DNA from: Shewanella sp. MBTL60-112-B2
Lineage (GTDB): Bacteria > Pseudomonadota > Gammaproteobacteria > Enterobacterales > Shewanellaceae
Reading direction: 5' to 3'
NCBI RefSeq assembly: GCF_019655055.1
Contig: NZ_BPFA01000003.1
Coordinates: forward strand, 62,001-126,000
Length of the DNA stretch: 64,000 nucleotides
Part shown: positions 45,502 through 54,968 of the stretch, piece by piece
How the letters are laid out: every line of letters starts with the position of its first letter
Position numbering within the stretch: the stretch's first letter is position 1
Program-made: the position numbers and the translations under genes
The notes under the pieces: generated by a model
Seen by the model: the letters and a program-made list of their open reading frames with translations, nothing else
Told to the model about the DNA's origin: nothing
The model's database searches: none

Positions 45502-46595
45502 AACTACGAATTTACAGCTTAATATTTTGCCTCTTTCTGGGAGGGTGTTTCTTTGATTCACCCTCAACCTCTTCTCGGGGGATGGGACAACTGCTAGATG
45601 GAGACACGACTCACTACGCCCCTGTTGTTCCAGGAAAGAGACTCACCTTTCCAGCAGATCATATGGCCCACGACGACTTTAGACAGGAGTGGTGGTATTT
45701 AACCGCCAACCTCATAACGGAAACTGGTGAACCATTAGGTCTGCAATGGACCCAATTTCGGATTGCGCTTGCGCCACCATCACCGACTCAAGATAAATTC
45801 ACATCGGATTGGCAGACCGAGCAGTTGTATATGTCGCACACAGCCATAACCAGCGAGCAACAACACCAAGCTGAAGAAAAATGGACCCGAGGCAACGCCA
45901 ATTTTGCTGGCACTAAAGCTAATCCATTAGTTATCCAACAAGACGATTGGCAGTGGCGCAGTGACAGCCCGCAGCTGTTCCCTGCAACTTTGTCAGCTAA
46001 TACCGCAGAGTTTAGCTATCAATTGCAACTCGACAGTAAAGCACCGTTTCAACTGCAAGGCGATAATGGCTATAGCCGCAAAAATGCCACTGGCACGGTA
46101 GCAAGCTACTACTACAGCCAGCCTTTTATCGAGGTCAGTGGCACTATCGAACGAGATGGCAAAACCATTAAGGTCAGCGGTAATGCCTGGTTAGACAGAG
46201 AGTGGAGTTCACAGTTTTTATCGAAAACCCAACAAGGCTGGGACTGGTTTGCTTTTAGACTAGATGATGGCTCGGCGCTTATGTTGTTTCAGCTTCGAGA
46301 CAACAGTGGCAAACAACAAGACTTTTATAGCGGCAGGCGCATGTACCCAGACGGCAGCGGCACACAAATTAGCAGCGAGCAGATCTCAATGACTGCTACA
46401 GCATGGCAGCAAACAGATTCAGGTAGATACCCGGTAGCTTGGGATATATCTATCCCCTCACAAAACATTGAGCTCTCCACTCAAGCGCTTAACGCTAATG
46501 CCAGCATGCCATTGTCCATTCCATATTGGGAGGGACCAGTTAGCATAAGCGGTAGTCATAGTGGTTTAGGTTATATGGAACTGACTGGTTACTAG
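45498..46595 (+). CDS. lipocalin-like lipoprotein (AttH/CrtC-type)
   Basis: A 365-residue exported lipoprotein. ATG at 45498 overlaps the permease stop and has AGGAGG at 45488-45493. The signal peptide ends in the lipobox LGGC with Cys at about 17. The body shows two consecutive lipocalin-like halves with the family signatures HDDFRQEWWYLTANL, GLQWTQFRIAL, GNAWLDREWSSQFL and GWDWFAFRLDDGSALMLFQLR. This is the AttH/hydroxyneurosporene synthase (CrtC) fold family, often labelled a predicted secreted hydrolase. With the ABC pair it may carry or modify a lipidic molecule in the periplasm; the substrate is unknown. Confidence 0.88.
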   Translation: MKLRIYSLIFCLFLGGCFFDSPSTSSRGMGQLLDGDTTHYAPVVPGKRLTFPADHMAHDDFRQEWWYLTANLITETGEPLGLQWTQFRIALAPPSPTQDKFTSDWQTEQLYMSHTAITSEQQHQAEEKWTRGNANFAGTKANPLVIQQDDWQWRSDSPQLFPATLSANTAEFSYQLQLDSKAPFQLQGDNGYSRKNATGTVASYYYSQPFIEVSGTIERDGKTIKVSGNAWLDREWSSQFLSKTQQGWDWFAFRLDDGSALMLFQLRDNSGKQQDFYSGRRMYPDGSGTQISSEQISMTATAWQQTDSGRYPVAWDISIPSQNIELSTQALNANASMPLSIPYWEGPVSISGSHSGLGYMELTGY

Positions 46596-46970
46596 CTCGC
46601 AAGCCATTGAATTTATCTCAGCTACAGCAACTTTAGCCCGAGGCTGCGAGTCTATTTCTTAATTGGCAGTTAATACCAAGTTAGCCACTTTCATTAAGTT
46701 ATTCGGCGGATTAGAACTCATCAACATTAGGGGAATTCTTCGATAGTTCTCAGGAAAACAGGGTTAATCACCATGTGTTTTTATCAGTAAAAACCAGCAA
46801 CAGATAAGAATCATTCTCATTAAGCAAGCTTTTGAATATCTTTGGTTTTTAATGTAGCGCAAGCTAACATTCTAGATGGACAAAATTCCAACAACCCCCT
46901 AATATTTATTGGTCAATTTGAGAACTAGATCACCCTCAAAAAGTTGATCTTAGTCTACAAAACCCACCAA
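46596..46970. other. intergenic region upstream of nap, with a Fur-like element
   Basis: No gene seen. GATAAGAATCATTCTCATTA at 46803-46822 resembles a Fur box, with a palindromic AGAAT-C-ATTCT core. It matches the 19-bp consensus at only about 12 positions and lies about 270 bp before napD, so a role is uncertain. Confidence 0.35.
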
Positions 46971-46986
46971 TACCCCTTGTGAGGTA
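46971..46986 (+). promoter_or_regulatory. NarL/NarP-type 7-2-7 site upstream of nap
   Basis: TACCCCTTGTGAGGTA matches the 7-2-7 consensus TACYYMTNNAKRRGTA at 13 of 14 defined positions. It sits about 100 bp before the napD start, a fitting place for nitrate-responsive control by NarQP. Confidence 0.7.
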
Positions 46987-47088
46987 TACCCACAATTTTC
47001 ATGAGGTCTAGACTCGATATAAACCTTGGTAAGTAACCGCAGCACGACTCAAATAAGTGTTATTTGCTAAATCATAAAAGGTAACCAG

Positions 47089-47364
47089 ATGAGCCAAGAA
47101 TTTCATATTACCAGCCTAGTAGTGCACGCCGCACCACATGCTGTAGCTGAGATTAACAACAGGATCTCAGCACTGTCAGGCACCGAAATCCATGCCGTTA
47201 CTGACGAAGGTAAGTTTGTGGTCACCGTTGAAGGTGACACCCAACGCGCCATCCTCGATAGCGTAGAAGCAATTAACGCCCTAGAAGGCGTGCTTAATAG
47301 CAGTCTTATTTATCATCAAGTCGATCCAGTAGAAAAAAAGAGTGAGGAACACCATGAGCATTAG
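47089..47364 (+). CDS. napD: NapD chaperone for the nitrate reductase signal peptide
   Basis: A 91-residue cytoplasmic chaperone that binds the Tat signal of NapA and delays export until the cofactor is inserted. It shows the NapD pattern [32 protein letters not shown], followed by VVTVEGD and a C-terminal LIYHQVD, with a His-rich tail. It is the first gene of the operon and overlaps napA by 11 bp. Confidence 0.95.
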   Translation: MSQEFHITSLVVHAAPHAVAEINNRISALSGTEIHAVTDEGKFVVTVEGDTQRAILDSVEAINALEGVLNSSLIYHQVDPVEKKSEEHHEH

Positions 47365-49834
47365 CCGTCGCGAGTTTCTAAAAGCCAACGCCGCCGTTGC
47401 AGCCGCAACAGCCGTAGGCGCGACTCTGCCAGTTAAGATAGTTGAAGCTGCAGAGCAAAAAGATAGCATCAAGTGGGACAAAGCACCTTGTCGTTTTTGT
47501 GGCGTAGGTTGTAGTGTTCTAGTGGGCACAGACAATGGCAAAGTGGTCGCCACCAAAGGTGACCCTGAAAGCCCTGTGAACAAAGGCCTTAACTGTATTA
47601 AAGGCTACTTCCTTTCTAAAATCATGTACGGTAAGGATCGCCTCACTACACCGCTTCTACGTATGAAAGACGGTCAATATGATAAAGAAGGCGAGTTCAC
47701 CCCAATCAGCTGGGATAGCGCTTTCGACATCATGGCTGACAAGTGGAAAAACACTCTTAAAACTAAAGGCCCAACAGCAGTTGGTATGTTTGGTTCTGGT
47801 CAGTGGACAGTTTGGGAAGGTTACGCCGCTTCTAAACTGCACAAAGCCGGTTTCTTAACTAACAATATCGACCCGAATGCGCGCCACTGTATGGCATCAG
47901 CGGTTGTTGGCTTTATGCGTACCTTTGGTATTGATGAGCCAATGGGTTGTTACGATGACTTAGAAGCGGCAGACCAATTCGTGCTTTGGGGCGCCAACAT
48001 GGCTGAGATGCACCCAATCCTTTGGGCGCGCTTATCTGACCGCCGCCTAAGCAGCCCAACAAGCCGCGTACACGTACTTTCGACTTTCGAAAACCGTAGC
48101 TTCGACTTGGCTGACAACGCGATGGTATTCCGTCCACAGTCTGACTTGGTGATCCTTAACTACATTGCTAACTACATCATTCAAAACGATGCAGTAAACA
48201 AAGACTTCGTTAACAAGCACACCACCTTTGCCTTGGGTACTGACGATATCGGTTACGGTCTACGTCCAGACCATCCGCTTGAAAAGAAAGCCAAGAACCC
48301 AGGTAACGGTAAGTTCGCACCAATTAGCTTTGACGAGTACGCTAAATTCGTAAGCACTTACACGCTTGAATACGCAGCTGAAATGAGTGGTGTTGAGCCT
48401 GAAAAGCTAGAGCTTATGGCAAAAGCTTATGCCGATCCAAACGTGAAGATGATGAGCTTGTGGACCATGGGTATTAACCAACACACCCGTGGTGTGTGGG
48501 CCAACAACATGCTTTACAACATCCACTTGTTAACCGGTAAGATTGCCACGCCAGGTAACAGCCCGTTCTCACTAACAGGTCAACCATCAGCTTGTGGTAC
48601 TGCACGTGAAGTGGGGACATTCGCCCACCGTCTGCCAGCAGACATGGTGGTGATGAATCCTAAGCACCGTGAAATTACTGAGAAGCTATGGCAAGTACCA
48701 CAAGGCACTATTCCGCCAAAGCCTGGTTTCCACGCGGTACTACAGAGCCGTATGCTTAAAGATGGCAAGCTGAACTGTTACTGGACCATGTGTACCAACA
48801 ACATGCAGGCCGGCCCGAACATTAACGACGAAATGTACCCAGGTTTCCGTAACCCAGAAAACTTCATCGTGGTGTCTGATCCATACCCAACAGTGACTGC
48901 AATGGCAGCCGACTTGATTCTACCAACAGCTATGTGGGTAGAAAAAGAAGGGGCTTACGGTAACGCAGAGCGTCGTACTCATATGTGGCACCAGCAAGTT
49001 AAAGCACCAGAAGGCGCTAAGTCTGACTTATGGCAGCTAATGGAGTTCTCTAAGCGCTTTAAAGTATCTGAAGTATGGCCTGCAGAGCTGATTGCGAAGC
49101 AACCTGAACTGGCTGATAAAACCCTATTTGACGTGCTTTATGCCAACGGCGTAGTCAACAAGTTCCCAGCAAGCGAATGTAAAGGTGAGTACAACGACGA
49201 GTCTGATGCATTTGGCTTCTACGTGCAAAAAGGCCTATTCGAAGAATACGCTCAATTTGGTCGCGGTCACGCTCACGATTTAGCTAACTTCGATGCTTAC
49301 CATGAGTCTCGCGGTCTACGCTGGCCAGTAGTTGATGGTAAAGAAACCTTACGCCGCTTCTCTAAGGGTGACCCTTATGTGAAAGGCGACAAGGAATTTG
49401 ACTTCTACGGTAAGCCTGACGGTAAAGCGGTTATTTTCGCCCTACCATATGAGCCTGCAGCTGAAGAGCCGAATGAAGAATACGATATCTGGTTATCAAC
49501 TGGCCGTGTTCTTGAACATTGGCACACTGGCTCAATGACTGCTCGTGTACCTGAGCTTTATCGCGCTTACCCAGATGCACAGATCTTTATGCATCCTGAA
49601 GACGCTAAAGCACGTGGTCTAAAACGTGGTGATGAAGTCATCGTAGCTTCACCTCGCGGCGAAGTGAAAACCCGTGTTGAAACTAAAGGCCGTAACAAGC
49701 CGCCAAGAGGCGTGGCGTTTATGCCATTCTTCGATGCGCGCCAGCTGGTCAACAAGTTAATACTTGATGCAACTGATCCTCTGTCAAAAGAGACAGACTT
49801 CAAGAAGTGTCCAGTTAAAGTGATGAAAGCATAA
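47354..49834 (+). CDS. napA: periplasmic nitrate reductase catalytic subunit
   Basis: Reduces nitrate to nitrite in the periplasm using a bis-MGD molybdenum centre and one [4Fe-4S] cluster. 826 residues from ATG 47354. The twin-arginine signal is SRREFLKA at 4-11, cleaved near VEAA. The cluster Cys residues are 46, 49, 53 and 81 (CRFCGVGC...NC). The molybdenum ligand is Cys179 in [14 protein letters not shown]. An upstream in-frame GTG at 47342 would break the usual Tat N-terminus. Confidence 0.97.
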   Translation: MSISRREFLKANAAVAAATAVGATLPVKIVEAAEQKDSIKWDKAPCRFCGVGCSVLVGTDNGKVVATKGDPESPVNKGLNCIKGYFLSKIMYGKDRLTTPLLRMKDGQYDKEGEFTPISWDSAFDIMADKWKNTLKTKGPTAVGMFGSGQWTVWEGYAASKLHKAGFLTNNIDPNARHCMASAVVGFMRTFGIDEPMGCYDDLEAADQFVLWGANMAEMHPILWARLSDRRLSSPTSRVHVLSTFENRSFDLADNAMVFRPQSDLVILNYIANYIIQNDAVNKDFVNKHTTFALGTDDIGYGLRPDHPLEKKAKNPGNGKFAPISFDEYAKFVSTYTLEYAAEMSGVEPEKLELMAKAYADPNVKMMSLWTMGINQHTRGVWANNMLYNIHLLTGKIATPGNSPFSLTGQPSACGTAREVGTFAHRLPADMVVMNPKHREITEKLWQVPQGTIPPKPGFHAVLQSRMLKDGKLNCYWTMCTNNMQAGPNINDEMYPGFRNPENFIVVSDPYPTVTAMAADLILPTAMWVEKEGAYGNAERRTHMWHQQVKAPEGAKSDLWQLMEFSKRFKVSEVWPAELIAKQPELADKTLFDVLYANGVVNKFPASECKGEYNDESDAFGFYVQKGLFEEYAQFGRGHAHDLANFDAYHESRGLRWPVVDGKETLRRFSKGDPYVKGDKEFDFYGKPDGKAVIFALPYEPAAEEPNEEYDIWLSTGRVLEHWHTGSMTARVPELYRAYPDAQIFMHPEDAKARGLKRGDEVIVASPRGEVKTRVETKGRNKPPRGVAFMPFFDARQLVNKLILDATDPLSKETDFKKCPVKVMKA

Positions 49835-49894
49835 GCTTGTCACTAATAAATTTAACTTTAATCGCTTGAGCAAAAGCGGAGAAAACTAACGCAA

Positions 49895-50629
49895 ATGAGT
49901 ACGGTCAATCACAGTAAGTTCGCATCTAAAGGCGTCAATCGCCGCCAGTTTTTAGCCACATCGGCAAAAGCAGGCTGTGCGATGGGCTTGCTAGGAATGG
50001 GATTAACGGCAGTTGCTAAGCAATCTAGTCAGTTAGACCCGCTCGCGATTCGACCGCCAGGCGCATTAAGTGAAAACGATTTTCTCTCGGCCTGTGTACG
50101 CTGCGGTTTGTGTGTAGACGCCTGCCCTTACGACACCCTAAAACTGGCTCGCTGGTTTGAAGGTGTTCCAACGGGTACGCCCTACTTTACTGCGCGCACT
50201 ATCCCTTGTGAGATGTGTGAAGATATCCCTTGTGTTAAAGCTTGCCCATCGGGCTCGCTCGATCACGCTTTAACGGATATTGAAGACGCTAAGATGGGGA
50301 TTGCGGTCTTAATAGACGAGAAAAATTGCCTTAACTTTAAAGGGCTACGTTGCGATGTTTGTTACCGGGTTTGCCCGCTAATCGACGACGCAATCACCCT
50401 TGAAATGCAGCACAATGAACGCAGTGGTCATCACGCTATGTTTTTACCCACAGTCAACAGCGATAGCTGCACGGGCTGTGGTAAATGTGAACATGCTTGC
50501 GTGCTTGAACAAGCTGCGATCAAAGTGCTACCGCCTCATATTGCTGTTGGTAAAGCTGCTGCACACGATACTTATATCAACACCGAAGAGACCACGCTTG
50601 AGATGTTAAACAAGGGGCTTGATCTATGA
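49895..50629 (+). CDS. napG: NapG ferredoxin-type quinol dehydrogenase subunit
   Basis: Periplasmic Tat-exported iron-sulfur protein of 244 residues. The twin-arginine motif is NRRQFL (about 16-21). Four [4Fe-4S] binding sets are visible: [39 protein letters not shown] and [11 protein letters not shown]. With NapH it passes electrons from the quinol pool toward NapAB. It overlaps napH by 4 bp. Confidence 0.95.
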   Translation: MSTVNHSKFASKGVNRRQFLATSAKAGCAMGLLGMGLTAVAKQSSQLDPLAIRPPGALSENDFLSACVRCGLCVDACPYDTLKLARWFEGVPTGTPYFTARTIPCEMCEDIPCVKACPSGSLDHALTDIEDAKMGIAVLIDEKNCLNFKGLRCDVCYRVCPLIDDAITLEMQHNERSGHHAMFLPTVNSDSCTGCGKCEHACVLEQAAIKVLPPHIAVGKAAAHDTYINTEETTLEMLNKGLDL

Positions 50630-51534
50630 GCCAAACACTAAAGCAAAAACCGACAACACATGGCTTTGCTAATGCGGCAGTGAAAGAACTCGGCTGGTGG
50701 CGCGTCCACAAGTTCTTGTTCTTACGCCGTGTAAGCCAAGTCAGTGTCTTTGCCATGTTTGCCCTTAGCCCCTTCATCGCAACGTGGGCTGGCGTTTGGT
50801 TACTTAAAGGTAATCTTTCTGCCAGCGAACTCTTCGGCGTTGTGCCTTTGTCTGATCCACTTGCCACTTTTCAGGTGTTGATGACAGGCCATTTACCCGA
50901 GTTAAGCCTAATACTAGGTGCCGTTATTATTGCGCTGTTTTACGCAGTATTAGGTGGCCGAGTATTTTGTAGCTGGGTCTGCCCCGTGAACATGGTGACA
51001 GACTTAGCGAGTTGGTTACGCCGTAAGATGAACTTGCCTCGCACCTCAGAGATGCCAAGAAACTTACGTTATTACCTACTTGCGCTCGTACTGCTATTGC
51101 CTGTAGTTACCGGCCTAACGGTATGGGAATGGGTTAACCCCGTTCCTGTATTGTACCGCGCGGCACTATTTGGCGCTGGCAGCGGTTTATGGATTTTGGC
51201 CGCTATCTTCTTGCTGGACTTATTTATCAGTGAGCGAGCATGGTGTGGGCATTTATGCCCAACAGGTGCACTCTTTGGCCTACTTGGCAAAGTGAGTCCG
51301 GTAAAAGTATCTGCTGTAAACGCAAAAGATTGCGACAACTGTATGGATTGCTTTGTTGTATGCCCTGAAAGACAGGTATTAAAGCCTGCACTCAAAGGTA
51401 AGCAGCCTATGATCACCAACAGTGATTGCACTCAATGCGGCCGTTGTATCGACGTTTGCGCCCAACGCGTTTTCCAGTTTCAGAATCGAAAGAATCAAAA
51501 TCGAATTGCCCTAAAGGCGGAGAACAACCAATGA
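50626..51534 (+). CDS. napH: NapH membrane quinol dehydrogenase subunit
   Basis: A 302-residue inner-membrane protein with four helices and two C-terminal [4Fe-4S] motifs. [22 protein letters not shown] and [16 protein letters not shown] are the conserved CxxxCP pairs at the membrane. [12 protein letters not shown] and [16 protein letters not shown] are the ferredoxin-like clusters. It anchors NapG. Its stop overlaps the napB start (ATGA). Confidence 0.95.
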   Translation: MSQTLKQKPTTHGFANAAVKELGWWRVHKFLFLRRVSQVSVFAMFALSPFIATWAGVWLLKGNLSASELFGVVPLSDPLATFQVLMTGHLPELSLILGAVIIALFYAVLGGRVFCSWVCPVNMVTDLASWLRRKMNLPRTSEMPRNLRYYLLALVLLLPVVTGLTVWEWVNPVPVLYRAALFGAGSGLWILAAIFLLDLFISERAWCGHLCPTGALFGLLGKVSPVKVSAVNAKDCDNCMDCFVVCPERQVLKPALKGKQPMITNSDCTQCGRCIDVCAQRVFQFQNRKNQNRIALKAENNQ

Positions 51535-51956
51535 AAAAAGTACTCACCTTAGCTGCGCTAGTAATGGCGCTTAGTGCTTGCTCTGGTCAGCAAGCAAATA
51601 CTCAAGCAGAGCCTGTAAACATCAGCTCATTGGGTAAGTCTGAAATCACCGATATTCGTGCAGCCGATCCGGCGCCGCTTTATCCGAAACGTGGTAAATC
51701 AATTGAACGTACTTTTGTACATCAACCACCGATGATCCCGCACAAAGCAGACTACCCAATTACGCTTAAGCGTAATGGTTGTATCAGCTGTCATAGCCCT
51801 GCAAAAGCAAAACGTATGAAGGCAACTGCGGTTGATCCATCGCATATGTTGGCCGACGGCAAGTTAAACAACGAGTACTACAACTGTACTCAGTGCCACA
51901 CGCCTCAAGCTGAAAATAAGCAAGAATTAGTCGAGAACGACTTTTCAGCTCAGTAA
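51531..51956 (+). CDS. napB: NapB diheme cytochrome c subunit, with a lipobox
   Basis: Electron-transfer subunit of NapAB, 141 residues, with two c-heme motifs, CISCH and CTQCH. PPMIPHKADYPI supplies likely axial His ligands. ATG 51531 overlaps the napH stop; a longer in-frame extension overlaps napH and is rejected. The signal peptide [19 protein letters not shown] ends in a good lipobox, LSAC (Cys17, +2 Ser). Most characterised NapB proteins are soluble, so a lipid-anchored form here would be unusual. It is the last gene of napDAGHB, followed by a strong terminator. Confidence 0.94.
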   Translation: MKKVLTLAALVMALSACSGQQANTQAEPVNISSLGKSEITDIRAADPAPLYPKRGKSIERTFVHQPPMIPHKADYPITLKRNGCISCHSPAKAKRMKATAVDPSHMLADGKLNNEYYNCTQCHTPQAENKQELVENDFSAQ

Positions 51957-51978
51957 GTGCTAGCGGGTTTTAAAACAT

Positions 51979-52010
51979 AAAAAACCACCTCATTTGAGGT
52001 GGTTTTTTTG
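51979..52010. terminator. bidirectional terminator between napB and the universal stress gene
   Basis: A perfect 12-bp stem around 51981-52006 with a 2-3 base loop, seven T's after it and an A run before it. Confidence 0.92.
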
Positions 52011-52030
52011 TTTGTTATCTTATGGAATGC

Positions 52031-52909
52031 TCACTCTATCGGTAACAGTTGCCCTTCGCGCGCAGGCACCACCAGCACATTACTGCGAATGCGGCTCAAA
52101 ATTGATTCCGCCATATTACCCACCACAAAGGCGTACAGACCTTGTCGCTGCACCGCTCCCAGCACTAAGTAACGCACCTTGTGCTTACAAGCCAATTGAT
52201 AAATACAAAGATCCGGATCACCCACGGTGATATGCAGACACTTAGCATCGATATTTAGCTCATCAAACAAGGCTTGGTGCTTCGCTCTTGCCTCTCTGAC
52301 CATGGCGTGAGTATCAACTATCTCCATATCATGGATAACTTGAGGTAAGCGAACCACAAATGCCAGATGTAGTTCGCAACCAGTTGCTGTAGCCAACTCG
52401 CGAGCTTGACGAATAACGGCTTGGTTCAATTGCTGCTTTAAGGTTTTTTTGCTATCGAGATCTAATGCCATCATTACGGTGTTATTCTTCTGTACTGGGT
52501 TGTCAGTCAGCAGCATTAATGGCACTCGGGTATGGCGAATAAGGTTCCAATCTACGGGTAGATAATGATCGGCATGGTGCACGGCTTTAACGATAAGATC
52601 GAAACCATGGCGGTCTGAGTGATGACAAGCATGCTCATAAAGATCTTTACTCCATACGCTGTGAGTTGGCGTATCTTCGGCATGAATACTCTCTAGCTCC
52701 AACTCTACCTTAGCCATGCGCTGCTTCATCACATGCTTTTGCGCAACCGCGACAAACTTAGGATTGTAGTACTCGGCATTACCAAAGTATTCAAAGCTAT
52801 AAGCAAATACTTCGGCACGTTTGCCTAATACTCTGGCAAGCTCAACTCCTGCCGAAATAGCATCAACATGCGCCTCATCTCTAGGGGAAATAATAAATAC
52901 TTTGTCCAT
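52031..52909 (-). CDS. uspE: tandem universal stress protein (UspE-like)
   Basis: About 292 residues with two Usp domains in tandem, the UspE layout. The first covers about 1-140 and the second 145-290. The second ends with VRYLVLGAVQRQGLYAFVVGNMAESILSRIRSNVLVVP, close to the GxxGxxxxxxxGSxxxxxxxxxxxPVxVV pattern although the glycine loop is degenerate. ATG 52909 with GGAGAG upstream is preferred over a TTG at 52927. It is convergent with nap. Confidence 0.87.
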   Translation of the reverse strand: MDKVFIISPRDEAHVDAISAGVELARVLGKRAEVFAYSFEYFGNAEYYNPKFVAVAQKHVMKQRMAKVELELESIHAEDTPTHSVWSKDLYEHACHHSDRHGFDLIVKAVHHADHYLPVDWNLIRHTRVPLMLLTDNPVQKNNTVMMALDLDSKKTLKQQLNQAVIRQARELATATGCELHLAFVVRLPQVIHDMEIVDTHAMVREARAKHQALFDELNIDAKCLHITVGDPDLCIYQLACKHKVRYLVLGAVQRQGLYAFVVGNMAESILSRIRSNVLVVPAREGQLLPIE

Positions 52910-53141
52910 CGCACTCTCCAGTTGCAACTACCTATTCTTAGCTTAGCTAAACTTAACCATTAACAGTTAAAAAGTTGCTTAAATTATGATCTGCATCAAG
53001 AGAAAACTCTGAGTAAACATAACGAATCTTACCTAGTCGAATCTATCCTGTTCCACTTTGAAATTGCTCAAGAAAGCTATTGCCTTCGAGCTTATTTCAG
53101 GTAACGTTATAACTACATTAATCGACATAAGAAGCGTCTAT

Positions 53142-53402
53142 ATGAAGTCAGGTAAGCACGATGCACAACTACTGAAGCTCGCGTTAGAAATTGGTGTTGG
53201 CTACGCCAAGAAAAGAGGCTTTGGCGATTTTGAGCAAGGGATCTCTCCTAAAGATAAAGTCGAATGTATCTATCGATTATTAGTGCAAGACAAGCTTATT
53301 CAAGCTCTTTCAAAAGACAAAGAAGACGGCCCGAATATGAAGCACAAATTAGTGCTATGGATAAGCCGCCAGTTACCACCAGAGCATGAACTGCTCAATT
53401 AA
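53142..53402 (+). CDS. DUF5062 family protein
   Basis: An 86-residue cytoplasmic protein of unknown function, recognised as the small Vibrio/Shewanella family with LKLALEIGVGYAKKRGF, KVECIYRLLVQDKL and MKHKLVLWISRQLP. The reading frame continues upstream to 53058, but ATG 53142 (MKSGKHDAQLL) starts at the conserved region, with a weak AAGAAG site before it. Confidence 0.72.
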   Translation: MKSGKHDAQLLKLALEIGVGYAKKRGFGDFEQGISPKDKVECIYRLLVQDKLIQALSKDKEDGPNMKHKLVLWISRQLPPEHELLN

Positions 53403-53509
53403 TGTCTCTACTCACTTTTTCAGTCTCTGCATCACACGCTATCGGAGACTGAAACCATTAATTCCTAGCCAAAAGATCGATTTTCCAAGTCTATTCGTAA
53501 TAGATATTT

Positions 53510-53725
53510 ATGAATCAAATTAATCCAAAGAAGCTACTACATAGCAAGTGGACAGCTGTAAAACCAAAGCAAAAACAGAAGCACTTCATTATTACTAAAG
53601 TGAAATTTGATGAGCAAGGAAAGGTGAGCTTATGTCTGATAGAAGCTGTGCTGACTCGCGCTGAATTCTCAATTGATTGGCGCGAGTTAACACAAGAGAC
53701 AGACTGGCTTATGGGCTGGAAATAA
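53510..53725 (+). CDS. TIGR02450 family Trp-rich small protein
   Basis: A 71-residue basic protein with the family pattern NPKKLLHSKWTAVKPKQKQKHFIITKV and a tryptophan-containing C-terminus, WRELTQETDWLMGWK. The family is widespread in marine gammaproteobacteria and has no assigned function. Confidence 0.85.
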   Translation: MNQINPKKLLHSKWTAVKPKQKQKHFIITKVKFDEQGKVSLCLIEAVLTRAEFSIDWRELTQETDWLMGWK

Positions 53726-53733
53726 CAATATAC

Positions 53734-53757
53734 AAGCAGGCTATATTAAGCCTGCTT
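53734..53757. terminator. hairpin between convergent small genes
   Basis: A 9-bp stem AAGCAGGCT/AGCCTGCTT (53734-53742, 53749-53757) with a 6-base loop. No strong T run. The stop codon of the small minus-strand gene lies across the loop. Confidence 0.6.
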
Positions 53758-53883
53758 GATGTTTACTTGCCCAGAGTCTCGACGCTGAACTGAACGTGCT
53801 GCTAATTTTTGCTTCTGCTCTTTGTCTAGTGGTTTAGCTGCTAGGTAAAGAGCTTGAGCAAATAAACCTTGATATGACTTCAT
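53746..53883 (-). CDS. 45-codon small protein
   Basis: ATG at 53883 is preceded by GGGGA with a 5-base spacer. The frame encodes 45 residues starting MKSYQGLFAQALYLAAKPLDK, rich in Lys, Gln and Ala, with a hydrophobic patch at residues 6-16 and a basic C-terminal half (KLAARSVQRRDSG). Predicted as one amphipathic helix plus a basic tail. It ends at a hairpin shared with the convergent TIGR02450 gene. Not recognised; judged real from its ribosome binding site and codon use. Confidence 0.55.
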   Translation of the reverse strand: MKSYQGLFAQALYLAAKPLDKEQKQKLAARSVQRRDSGQVNIKQA

Positions 53884-53998
53884 TTTAATCCCCATTAATG
53901 TATTAAAAACCAACAAAACGACTTTATTGATGCTAAAGTAACCGCCTCTTGGTTATTAGTAAAATGAATAGTTAGCATTAAGTGGATTCCAAAATAGC

Positions 53999-54889
53999 AT
54001 GAACATTCAGATCAAAAGTTTGCACTGTTTCGTTACTTTACTTGAAGTCGGCAATTACACCCGTGCGGCTGAAAGATTACACCTTACTCAACCCACTTTA
54101 ACTAAGATGATCCAGCGTTTAGAAGAACATTTAGAGCAGCCATTACTCATACGTAATAATCAAAAAGTGATTGCAACTGAGGCAGGGCGTTTACTTCAAA
54201 ATAGTGCTAAACAGATAGTTGGACAATGGCATCGTTTACAAGAAGAGATGAACAGCTTAAACGGATTACAAACAGGGCAACTGCGACTAGGAGTATGCCC
54301 TATGATGGGAGAAATGGTCATTGATCTGTTATCGCAATACAGGCAACGCTTCCCACGAATAGACGTAAGTATTGTTGAACTTGGTGGTTTTGCTGCAGAG
54401 CAAGCTTTACTTAATGACACCCTTGATCTTACGTTTACAGCTTTACCAACCACTCATACTCAGGATTTCTGTAGCCATAACCTAGGTGGCTATCCACTAT
54501 TTGCTTGCCTTCCGAAAGCGCACCTTCTCACTAAAAAAGCATCGATTTCTTGGTCAGACTTAGCTGACTCCCCTTTTATCCTTTACAACGATGACTTCTC
54601 GCTCGCAAAACTTATTCGTCGACTTACCCATAAAGCCAATATCGAATTAAACATTGCAGCACAAAGCGGCCAATGGGATTTTATTGCTGCGATGGTTGAG
54701 TCAAAAATGGGACTAGCGATATTACCTGAGCCTATTTGCCAAAAAGTGAATTCAGCTCAATTAGAATATCGACCATTATCTCCAGATCTCACTTGGGACT
54801 TAGCGTTAATTTGGCGCAAAAATTTACCATTAACGCCAGCTGCAGAAAGCTTTATCCGTTTAAGCCAAGAATTGAGCCCTGAAAATTAG
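53999..54889 (+). CDS. LysR-family transcriptional regulator
   Basis: A 296-residue regulator. The N-terminal winged HTH (about 1-60) carries LHCFVTLLEVGNYTRAAERLHLTQPTLTKMIQRLEEHL. The C-terminal effector domain (about 90-290) has LRLGVCPMMGEMVIDLL and MVESKMGLAILPEP. No divergent target gene adjoins it, except the 45-codon ORF starting 115 bp upstream on the other strand. The ligand is unknown. Confidence 0.92.
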   Translation: MNIQIKSLHCFVTLLEVGNYTRAAERLHLTQPTLTKMIQRLEEHLEQPLLIRNNQKVIATEAGRLLQNSAKQIVGQWHRLQEEMNSLNGLQTGQLRLGVCPMMGEMVIDLLSQYRQRFPRIDVSIVELGGFAAEQALLNDTLDLTFTALPTTHTQDFCSHNLGGYPLFACLPKAHLLTKKASISWSDLADSPFILYNDDFSLAKLIRRLTHKANIELNIAAQSGQWDFIAAMVESKMGLAILPEPICQKVNSAQLEYRPLSPDLTWDLALIWRKNLPLTPAAESFIRLSQELSPEN

Positions 54890-54968
54890 CCATAAGAAAA
54901 TAGCTCAAGAAGATTTAGGACTGCAGCAATAGCTAGCGTTAATTGCGCCCTAGGGCTTTTAACCGTTA

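Noticed and set aside
46920..46952. FNR/CRP-like TTTGA...ATCAC and AGATCA...TGATCT pairs before nap
   Set aside because: The spacing between half-sites does not fit either consensus; only the NarP-type site is kept.
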